Positions 1 to 4,893 of a stretch of DNA of 5,010 nucleotides are shown here, piece by piece (within the stretch, counting starts at the first letter, position 1; every line of letters starts with the position of its first letter). A program made the translations under genes and the position numbers. The stretch lies in assembly GCA_045590715.1 (NCBI GenBank), contig JAZNRO010000131.1, positions 1-5,010 of the forward strand, given 5' to 3'. The notes under the pieces were generated by a model. The model was not told where the DNA came from. It worked only from the letters and a program-made list of their open reading frames with translations, and made no database searches. Source of the DNA: RGIG5579 sp045590715. GTDB lineage: Bacteria; Bacillota; Clostridia; Oscillospirales; SIG627.

Positions 1-774
1 TTTGCCGGAGATCTTACAAACCAATGTGCGGCTTCTACCTTTGGAATGAAGGATAAACACATTCCCTATATCGGCCTTTACGGCGCTTGTTCTACTTTTG
101 CATTGTCCCTTGGTATGGCTTCGATCGCGGTAGATTCAGGATTTGCCAAAACTGCTTTGGCAGAAGCATCTTCCCACTTTTGTTCCGCGGAAAGACAGTA
201 CCGTTTTCCATTAGAATACGGATGCCAAAGACCGCCTTCTGCCCAGACGACGGTAACCGGCGCCGGATGTGCTATCATTGCCGACTTCCCCGAAAAACAC
301 CCCTTCGTATCTGAATTTCTACCCGGTATCGTAGTAGATCTCGGGATCTGCGATGCAAATGACATGGGCTCTGCTATGGCACCATCCTGTGCCGATACTG
401 TCCAGCGTTATTTTGAACTTTCCGAACAGGATCCGGCAAAATTTGACTTAATATTAACCGGTGATCTTGGAAAAGTCGGACACAGTATTTTCTTGGACCT
501 ATGCAAAGAAAAAGGTCTTGATCTTGAGAAAAACAGCAATGATTGCGGAAAACTCATCTATGATTTTGAAAAACAAGACGTAAACTCCGGCGGCTCCGGT
601 TGCGGATGCTCCGCCAGTGTATTTTCCGGTTATATTTTAGATGGCTTTCGAAAATCAAAATTTAAAAATGTTCTTTTGATCGGCACCGGTGCTTTGCTTA
701 ATGCTACATCGGTTTTACAAAAAGAAACCATTCCGGGAATTTCTCATCTTGTTCATATTCAAATGGAGGAATAA
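1..774 (+). CDS. spoVAD: Stage V sporulation protein AD (SpoVAD), 5' end outside the window
   Basis: The open frame runs in from base 1 and gives 257 residues. B. subtilis SpoVAD has about 338, so roughly the first 80 are missing; the internal ATG at 46 is not the true start. SpoVAD has a thiolase-like fold, binds dipicolinic acid (DPA), and works with the other SpoVA proteins at the spore inner membrane in DPA uptake during sporulation and release at germination. Family signatures seen are GLYGACSTF (fragment residues 25-33, with the cysteine where thiolase-fold enzymes carry their nucleophile), the SSHFCSAERQYRFPLEYG block followed by QRPPSAQTTVTGAG, TGDLGKVG in the middle, a glycine/cysteine-rich GGSGCGCSAS stretch, and the C-terminal LLIGTGALLNATS followed by QKETIPGISH. 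The stop TAA directly abuts the spoVAE ATG, so the two are cotranscribed. In bacilli this operon is driven by sigma-G in the forespore; its promoter would lie left of the window. The identification is confident. Confidence 0.95.
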   Translation, partial: FAGDLTNQCAASTFGMKDKHIPYIGLYGACSTFALSLGMASIAVDSGFAKTALAEASSHFCSAERQYRFPLEYGCQRPPSAQTTVTGAGCAIIADFPEKHPFVSEFLPGIVVDLGICDANDMGSAMAPSCADTVQRYFELSEQDPAKFDLILTGDLGKVGHSIFLDLCKEKGLDLEKNSNDCGKLIYDFEKQDVNSGGSGCGCSASVFSGYILDGFRKSKFKNVLLIGTGALLNATSVLQKETIPGISHLVHIQMEE

Positions 775-1134
775 ATGGAATTTTTAAAAGCTTTTATTTT
801 TGGTGGATTTTTGTGTGTCATTGCACAAATTTTGATCGATAAAACAAAACTGACCCCTGCCAGAATTTTAACCGGCTACGTTTCTTCCGGCGTGTTATTA
901 ACTGCTCTTGGTATATACGAGCCACTGGTAAAAAAATTTGGATGCGGTGCAACCGTTCCCTTAACCGGATTCGGGTATTCTCTGGCAAAGGGAGTTGAAA
1001 CAGCCGTTGATTCACAAGGATTTTTAGGTATTTTTTCCGGAGGACTTACCAAAACTTCCGCGGGTATCTGCGCAGCAATTCTCTTTTCTTTCATTGCTGC
1101 CTTGATTTTTAGCGGAAAACCGGAAAATTTATAA
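775..1134 (+). CDS. spoVAE: Stage V sporulation protein AE (SpoVAE/SpoVAEB), membrane subunit of the DPA channel
   Basis: This 119-residue hydrophobic protein has the usual length of SpoVAE/SpoVAEB (about 116 in B. subtilis). It belongs to the SpoVAC/SpoVAE family of integral inner-membrane proteins, which form or regulate the channel that moves Ca-DPA into the forespore and out at germination. Probable membrane segments are residues 3-21, 31-49, and a C-terminal one about 95-113. The glycine-rich stretch 56-70 (GCGATVPLTGFGYSLAKG region) and FLGIFSGGLTKTSAGI (83-98) are typical of the family. The start is firm: GGAGGA at 765-770 lies inside the end of spoVAD, and the ATG immediately follows the spoVAD TAA. 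The gene ends in two tandem in-frame TAA codons (1132-1137). It is the last spoVA gene here; no spoVAEA or spoVAF follows, in keeping with the shorter clostridial C-D-E version of the operon. I see no intrinsic terminator after it. Confidence 0.93.
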   Translation: MEFLKAFIFGGFLCVIAQILIDKTKLTPARILTGYVSSGVLLTALGIYEPLVKKFGCGATVPLTGFGYSLAKGVETAVDSQGFLGIFSGGLTKTSAGICAAILFSFIAALIFSGKPENL

Positions 1135-1144
1135 TAAAAGAATA

Positions 1145-1173
1145 TTTACAAAACGCATTCTCCATAGTATAAT
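1145..1173 (+). promoter_or_regulatory. Vegetative (sigma-A type) promoter of prfB
   Basis: The -35 box TTTACA (1145-1150) is separated by exactly 17 bases from a perfect -10 box TATAAT (1168-1173). This predicts a transcript start near 1180 and a leader of about 25 bases. It gives prfB its own housekeeping promoter, independent of the sporulation operon just upstream. Confidence 0.8.
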
Positions 1174-1207
1174 ATAAGATAAGGAAAAACTTGGAGGAAG
1201 CGTTTTG
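1149..1207 (+). repeat. Imperfect inverted repeat spanning the prfB promoter, RBS and start codon
   Basis: The left arm CAAAACGCATTCTCCA (1149-1164) and right arm TGGAGGAAGCGTTTTG (1192-1207) pair at 14 of 16 positions as Watson-Crick pairs, with one G-U pair (1159/1197) and one A-A mismatch (1157/1199). The loop is 27 bases. The right arm contains the whole Shine-Dalgarno sequence and the TTG start codon. The left arm falls between the -35 and -10 boxes and slightly before the predicted transcript start. The hairpin could therefore form only in RNA that enters from upstream; in DNA the dyad could alternatively be a protein binding site. There is no T-run after it, so it is not a typical terminator. 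The pairing is read directly; the function is inferred. Confidence 0.6.
1193..1207 (+). promoter_or_regulatory. Ribosome binding site that fixes the TTG start of prfB
   Basis: GGAGG at 1193-1197 is followed by a 7-base spacer and then TTG at 1205-1207. No in-frame ATG or GTG lies nearby on either side, and residues from this TTG onward already match the N-terminal helix of RF2. TTG is therefore the best-supported start. Confidence 0.8.
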
Positions 1208-2329
1208 ATTATCCAACTTGAGCAAGCCAGACAGCACTTGCGTGACATTCAGCCCCAGATCGAAGAACTGGGCACTTCATTGAATATTGACGTTCTCAGA
1301 AAAAAATGTCAGGAACTGGAGGAACTTGCCTCTGCCCCGGATTTTTGGAACGACCCCGATAACTCCCAAAAGATTTTGGGTGAATTAAAAGCTACCAAGG
1401 ATACGGTTGGTTCTTACGATGAGCTCACTTCCCTGATGACCGGTACGCTTGACTTTTTGGATCTTGTCATCGCCGATGAAGATGAAAGCTTTACGGAAGA
1501 TATTTTAAGAGATATTCGCACCATTGAAAAATCTTACGAAGATCAGAAGATCAAGCTTCTTTTATCCGGCGAATACGACAGAAATAACGCCATTGTTTCC
1601 ATTCACCCCGGCGCCGGCGGTACCGAAGCCCAGGATTGGGCGGAGATGCTCTACCGTATGTATAATCGCTTTGCAGAACGCCGTGGCTACAAATATAAAG
1701 TTCTCGATTATCTGGACGGCGATGAAGCCGGCATTAAGAGTATTACCTTCCTCGTAGAAGGTGAGTTTGCCTACGGATATTTGAAATCTGAATCCGGTGT
1801 TCATCGCCTGGTTCGTGTTTCCCCCTTCGACTCTTCCGGAAGACGGCACACCTCCTTTGCTTCTGTTGAGATTATGCCGGAATTCGATGATAATATTAAG
1901 ATTGAGATTCGTGAAGAAGATCTTGAAATTGAAGCTCACAGAGCCAGTGGTGCCGGCGGTCAGCACGTAAATAAAACGGACTCCGCTATTCGCATTAAGC
2001 ACATTCCTACCGGTATTGTAGTCGGTTGTCAGAATGAAAGAAGTCAGCTTCAAAACAAAGAAGTTGCCATGAAGATGCTGAAATCCAAGCTTCTTGAGAT
2101 CAAAGAGCGCGAGCAGCTTGAAAAGATTGAAGATATTAAAGGTGTTAAAACCAATATCGAGTGGGGTGCGCAGATCCGTTCCTACGTGTTTATGCCCTAC
2201 ACCCTTGCGAAAGATCATAGAACCGGATATGAAGACGGTGACATTAACAAGGTTATGGACGGTAACCTGGACGAATTTATGAATGCTTACTTGATTTCAA
2301 AATCAAGTGAAAATAATAATGAAAAGTAA
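1205..2329 (+). CDS. prfB: Peptide chain release factor 2 (RF2), single-frame version with TTG start
   Basis: This cytoplasmic class I release factor recognises UGA and UAA in the ribosomal A site and triggers hydrolysis of peptidyl-tRNA. At 374 residues it is full length (about 365 in E. coli and B. subtilis). Visible landmarks are the helical N-terminal domain (about 1-115), HPGAGGTEAQDWAEML (134-149), the SPF stop-codon recognition tripeptide that marks RF2 rather than RF1 (206-208, within VRVSPFDSSGRRHTSF), and the catalytic GGQ (251-253, within RASGAGGQHVN). Gln253 is the residue normally methylated by PrmC. Ala247 stands where E. coli K-12 carries its unusual Thr246. The programmed +1 frameshift site found in most bacterial prfB genes is absent: where CUU-UGA would be expected, the frame reads TCA-TTG-AAT (codons 25-27, 1277-1285) without interruption. 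It has its own promoter and is followed closely by a small membrane-protein gene. The last ten residues (SKSSENNNEK region) form a polar tail. Confidence 0.97.
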   Translation: MIIQLEQARQHLRDIQPQIEELGTSLNIDVLRKKCQELEELASAPDFWNDPDNSQKILGELKATKDTVGSYDELTSLMTGTLDFLDLVIADEDESFTEDILRDIRTIEKSYEDQKIKLLLSGEYDRNNAIVSIHPGAGGTEAQDWAEMLYRMYNRFAERRGYKYKVLDYLDGDEAGIKSITFLVEGEFAYGYLKSESGVHRLVRVSPFDSSGRRHTSFASVEIMPEFDDNIKIEIREEDLEIEAHRASGAGGQHVNKTDSAIRIKHIPTGIVVGCQNERSQLQNKEVAMKMLKSKLLEIKEREQLEKIEDIKGVKTNIEWGAQIRSYVFMPYTLAKDHRTGYEDGDINKVMDGNLDEFMNAYLISKSSENNNEK

Positions 2330-2340
2330 GGAGAAAAACT

Positions 2341-2667
2341 ATGTCTAGAAAAACAAAATTCATTATCGCAATTTGCCTCGTAGCAGAATCCTTTACCAGC
2401 CTTATTCTCTCTTTTGTTTATGCAGATCGCAAGAAAGATCTTTCCAAGGCTTTTCTGGGAATCGGTCTTCTTTCCGGTCTTGGCGGTGCATACCTTCTTT
2501 ATAATGAATATCAGGAAGCAAAAAATGACAGACTCGCTTTTGAAGGCGCAGATTGGTGCACCGACGATTGCGATTGCTGTGACGGCGATTTCTTTAGCGA
2601 AGGCTCTGCCGATGATATTAACTTTACCATCGCAGAAGAAGAAACAGAAGAAACCACTGAAGAGTAA
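2341..2667 (+). CDS. Small two-helix membrane protein with acidic, cysteine-rich tail; function unknown
   Basis: I do not recognise this 108-residue protein. A good AAGGAG (2328-2333) overlaps the prfB stop codon and stands 7 bases before the ATG. The gene starts 11 bases after prfB and ends just before a strong terminator, so it is very probably translated as the second gene of a prfB operon. Residues 7-28 and 37-54 are hydrophobic and look like two membrane helices joined by a short charged loop (DRKKDLSK). The second helix is glycine-rich (LGIGLLSGLGGAYLLY). The tail from about residue 60 is strongly acidic and holds a compact Cys/Asp cluster (C73, C77, C79, C80, within WCTDDCDCCDGD), followed by a Glu/Thr-rich end. 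The cluster could bind a metal or form disulfides, but that is inference. Topology cannot be decided, since both the N-terminus and the loop are positively charged. It may be a lineage-specific envelope protein; nothing ties it to translation except position. Confidence 0.82.
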   Translation: MSRKTKFIIAICLVAESFTSLILSFVYADRKKDLSKAFLGIGLLSGLGGAYLLYNEYQEAKNDRLAFEGADWCTDDCDCCDGDFFSEGSADDINFTIAEEETEETTEE

Positions 2668-2682
2668 ATCCAACAAAAACAT

Positions 2683-2715
2683 AAATCCCCTGGATCATAA
2701 TGATCCAGGGGATTT
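2683..2715. terminator. Bidirectional intrinsic terminator between convergent genes
   Basis: AAATCCCCTGGATCA (2683-2697) and TGATCCAGGGGATTT (2701-2715) are perfect reverse complements, giving a 15-bp stem with a three-base TAA loop. On the plus strand it is followed by TTTTCATATTTTATTTT-like sequence. On the minus strand its 3' side reads into a T-rich stretch (complement of 2668-2682). It lies 15 bases after the stop of the small membrane-protein gene and 7 bases beyond the glnS stop, so it can end both convergent transcripts. Confidence 0.93.
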
Positions 2716-2722
2716 TCATATT

Positions 2723-4375
2723 TTATTTTCCTTTGGAATCTCTCAGGCCTACAATGCTATTGAAGGTCTTTTCATATTTAGAATCCATACAGAAGTAACC
2801 GTTACGAACAAACTGGAAGCGGTCGCCGGGCTTTGCATCGCGAAGGCTCATTTCAAGTTTACAACCGCGGAGAAGCTGCTTGGAATCGGGATTCAGATAA
2901 TCACCGTAAGTTTTTCCTTCGGGCAGAGCCACCAGGTTTTCTTCCGTGAAGAGTCTGGAGAACTGATAAATATCAGCATCAAAGCAGTGCTCGGTGGAAA
3001 CCCAATGGATGGTGCCTTTGATCTTTCTTCCGTCAGCGGGATTCTTACCGCCGGTTTCAAGATCTGCAGTAGCGCGGATCAAGGTGATATTGCCTTCGCT
3101 ATCGGTTTCATATCCGGTACACTTAATCACGTAAGCACCCATCAGACGAACCTCGTTTTCAGGATACAAGCGGTGGAATTTCGGTACTTTTTCAGTCTTG
3201 AAATCTGCTCTTTCAATGTAGATCTCACGAGTAAAAGGAACCTGTCTGGTACCGGCATTTTCATCATTGGGATTGTTGCTCTGTGAAAAATACTCGGTCT
3301 GATCTTCCGGGTAATTTTCAATTACTACTTTTACGGGATCAAGTACCGCAATTCTTCTTTCGGCAGTGAAATTGAGTTCATCGCGGATACAGTGTTCCAA
3401 AAGACCGATGTCAACGATGCTATAAGCTTTGGAAATGCCGGCTCTCTTAACGAATTCAAAGATAGCAGAGGGTGTATATCCCCTTCTCCGCAGGCCGCAC
3501 AAGGTAGGCATTCTGGGATCGTCCCAGCCGTCTACTACGCCGGTTTCCACCAGCTGGCGGAGATAACGCTTACTCATAACGGTATGAGTTACGTTTAGTC
3601 TGGCAAATTCGTACTGATGAGGCTTCTTTTCGAAACCTACGTGATCCACTACCCAATCGTAAAGGGGTCTGTGGTTCTCGAATTCAATGGAACACATGGA
3701 ATGGGTAATTCCCTCCAATGCGTCCTGAATGGGATGAGCAAAATCATAAAGCGGATAAATGCACCATTTGCTTCCCTGTCTGTGGTGATCGGTGTGAGAA
3801 ATTCGATAAATGGCAGGATCGCGCAGGTTCATATTGGGGGAAGCCATATCGATCTTTGCGCGAAGGGTGCAAGCACCATCTGCAAATTCTCCGTTTTTCA
3901 TCTTCTCAAAAAGTGCAAGATTTTCTTCAACACTGCGATCGCGATAAGGGCTGTTTTTGCCGGGCTCGGTAAGAGTTCCTCTGTATTCGCGCATTTCATC
4001 AGCAGAAAGGTCGCAAACATAAGCATCGCCCTTTTTGATCAGCTCTACGGCAAATTCATAACATTTATCAAAATAGTCGGAACCGTAGAAAACACCGCCG
4101 GTAGGAGCAGTACCAAGCCAATTCAAATCTTCATAAATGCTTTGTACATATTCGTCATCTTCCTTGATGGGGTTGGTATCATCATAGCGAAGATTAAAAA
4201 GACCGCCGAATTGCTGGGCAAGTTTTGCATTGATGTAGATCGCCTTAGCACTTCCAATATGAAGATAACCGTTAGGCTCCGGAGGGAAACGAGTATGCAA
4301 TTTTTCAATAACGCCGTTTTTCAGGTCATTTTCAATAATTTCCTGTAAAAAGTTTGTGCTGATGTTTTCTTCCAT
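2723..4375 (-). CDS. glnS: Glutaminyl-tRNA synthetase (GlnRS), glutamine--tRNA ligase
   Basis: This class I aminoacyl-tRNA synthetase attaches glutamine directly to tRNA-Gln using ATP in the cytoplasm. At 550 residues it matches the family (554 in E. coli). The Rossmann catalytic domain opens with RFPPEPNGYLHIGSAKAI (29-46), which holds the HIGH-type motif in the form HIGS (39-42). It continues with NLRYDDTNPIKED (61-73) and the second ATP motif VMSKR (266-270, the KMSKS equivalent). It then has GWDDPRMPTLCGLRRRGYTPSAI (283-305), highly characteristic of GlnRS rather than GluRS. From about residue 345 (VLDPVKVVIENYP) it has the two beta-barrel anticodon-binding domains, complete to the end. 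No C-terminal YqeY extension is present. The start ATG (4373-4375) follows AGGAG at 4386-4382 with a 6-base spacer. Many Firmicutes lack GlnRS and make Gln-tRNA by the GatCAB amidotransferase route; whether this genome also has GatCAB cannot be seen. It is monocistronic here, with its own promoter and terminator. Confidence 0.97.
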   Translation of the reverse strand: MEENISTNFLQEIIENDLKNGVIEKLHTRFPPEPNGYLHIGSAKAIYINAKLAQQFGGLFNLRYDDTNPIKEDDEYVQSIYEDLNWLGTAPTGGVFYGSDYFDKCYEFAVELIKKGDAYVCDLSADEMREYRGTLTEPGKNSPYRDRSVEENLALFEKMKNGEFADGACTLRAKIDMASPNMNLRDPAIYRISHTDHHRQGSKWCIYPLYDFAHPIQDALEGITHSMCSIEFENHRPLYDWVVDHVGFEKKPHQYEFARLNVTHTVMSKRYLRQLVETGVVDGWDDPRMPTLCGLRRRGYTPSAIFEFVKRAGISKAYSIVDIGLLEHCIRDELNFTAERRIAVLDPVKVVIENYPEDQTEYFSQSNNPNDENAGTRQVPFTREIYIERADFKTEKVPKFHRLYPENEVRLMGAYVIKCTGYETDSEGNITLIRATADLETGGKNPADGRKIKGTIHWVSTEHCFDADIYQFSRLFTEENLVALPEGKTYGDYLNPDSKQLLRGCKLEMSLRDAKPGDRFQFVRNGYFCMDSKYEKTFNSIVGLRDSKGK

Positions 4376-4393
4376 TTTTTTCTCCTGTATGCA

Positions 4394-4405
4394 TTTATCG
4401 ATAAA
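4394..4405. repeat. 12-bp perfect palindrome in the glnS leader
   Basis: TTTATCGATAAA (4394-4405) is perfectly self-complementary. It lies about 8-19 bases downstream of the predicted glnS transcript start and just before its ribosome binding site. With no loop it makes a poor RNA hairpin; as DNA it could be an operator. In such AT-rich sequence chance is also a fair explanation. Confidence 0.3.
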
Positions 4406-4419
4406 AATGAACTTTAAAT

Positions 4420-4448
4420 ATTATAACACAAATGAATCTGTTTGACAA
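4420..4448 (-). promoter_or_regulatory. Promoter of glnS
   Basis: Read on the minus strand, the -35 box TTGTCA (4448-4443) is followed after 17 bases by a perfect -10 box TATAAT (4425-4420). The transcript should start near 4413, giving a leader of about 38 bases. That is too short for a T-box riboswitch, so this synthetase gene seems not to be under tRNA-sensing control. Confidence 0.75.
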
Positions 4449-4469
4449 TATATTTTATTAATATATAAA
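4442..4469 (+). promoter_or_regulatory. Possible upstream promoter for the decarboxylase operon, back to back with the glnS promoter
   Basis: A perfect TTGACA (4442-4447) and TATAAA (4464-4469) are separated by 16 bases. The -35 box occupies almost the same bases as the glnS -35 box on the other strand. A further TTGACA at 4489-4494 has only a poorly spaced partner (TATACA 4510-4515, spacer 15). The AT-rich background makes these weaker calls than the proximal promoter. Confidence 0.4.
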
Positions 4470-4524
4470 AAAATAAAATTAACGATTTTTGACAAAGAAT
4501 TGATTTTTTTATACACGATTCTTG

Positions 4525-4553
4525 TTGAAAAATAAGAAGAAATATTGTAAAAT
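4525..4553 (+). promoter_or_regulatory. Proximal promoter of the OadG / biotin carrier operon
   Basis: TTGAAA (4525-4530) and TAAAAT (4548-4553) are separated by 17 bases. The predicted start near 4560 gives a leader of about 27 bases with the strong AAGGAGG (4572-4578) in place before the ATG. Confidence 0.6.
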
Positions 4554-4586
4554 AATAATGTTTATTTTTACAAGGAGGACGAGCCT

Positions 4587-4871
4587 ATGACAATCCCCAG
4601 CTGGTTTGTAATTGCAATGGGTATGGGTACCGTTTTTATCGGGCTGATCAGTATTGTTCTGCTCTGCAAAATTCTCGGTGCTATCTGCTCACTGTTTGAA
4701 ACCGGACGTAGTACTGAAGCCGCTGCGACTATTCCCGCTCCTGTCAAGACCGAGCAAAAAACTACTTTTGCGAACCGTCAGGAAGTAATCGCTGCCATCG
4801 GTGCCGCCATTGCGGAAGAATGCGGTGTAGACACCAGTGCTATTCGTATTACTTCTATCAAAAAAATCTAA
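4587..4871 (+). CDS. OadG-family small membrane subunit of a Na+-pumping, biotin-dependent decarboxylase
   Basis: The 94-residue protein has the layout of the gamma/delta subunits of sodium-pump decarboxylases (OadG, MmdD, GcdD). A single N-terminal membrane helix (about 6-35, FVIAMGMGTVFIGLISIVLL region) is followed by a flexible Ala/Pro/Lys linker (42-60) and a conserved C-terminal segment, NRQEVIAAIGAAIAEECGVD (63-82), ending in IRITSIKKI. In this family the subunit holds the carboxyltransferase and biotin carrier to the membrane beta subunit that pumps Na+ during decarboxylation. The start follows AAGGAGG (4572-4578) with an 8-base spacer. It is the first gene of the rightward operon, 22 bases before the biotin carrier. 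The substrate (oxaloacetate, methylmalonyl-CoA, glutaconyl-CoA or malonate) cannot be told from this subunit, so I give no gene symbol. Family membership is confident. Confidence 0.87.
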   Translation: MTIPSWFVIAMGMGTVFIGLISIVLLCKILGAICSLFETGRSTEAAATIPAPVKTEQKTTFANRQEVIAAIGAAIAEECGVDTSAIRITSIKKI

Positions 4872-4893
4872 TTTATTTTAAGGAGAAAGAAAA

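Noticed and set aside
46..48. ATG as the start of spoVAD
   Set aside because: The frame is open to base 1, and the residues before this ATG (FAGDLTNQCAASTFG) match SpoVAD. The gene begins outside the window.
1562..2218. Minus-strand frame of 218 codons inside prfB
   Set aside because: It is antisense to the most conserved part of RF2, including GGQ and SPF, with no promoter or ribosome binding site of its own.
2289..2308. 8-bp hairpin (ACTTGATT / AATCAAGT) at the 3' end of prfB
   Set aside because: It is AT-rich, lies within coding sequence, has no following T-run, and the next gene is tightly coupled. It is not credible as a terminator.
3617..4348. Long plus-strand frame (243 codons) antisense to glnS, and a second one at 2414-3286 running into the glnS 3' end
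   Set aside because: Both lie opposite a clearly conserved GlnRS, or across the prfB-operon terminator. They have no proper ribosome binding site and no recognisable protein features. They are shadows of glnS codon usage.
4376..4586. T-box, riboswitch or small RNA in the glnS / decarboxylase spacer
   Set aside because: No conserved leader motif, terminator-antiterminator pair or GC-containing stem was seen. The spacer is accounted for by promoters and short AT-rich dyads.
4558..4590. Ten-codon upstream frame (MFIFTRRTSL) whose TGA overlaps the ATG of the OadG-family gene
   Set aside because: Its ATG falls at or before the predicted transcript start and has no ribosome binding site. Its AGG-AGG codons are just the Shine-Dalgarno sequence of the real gene.
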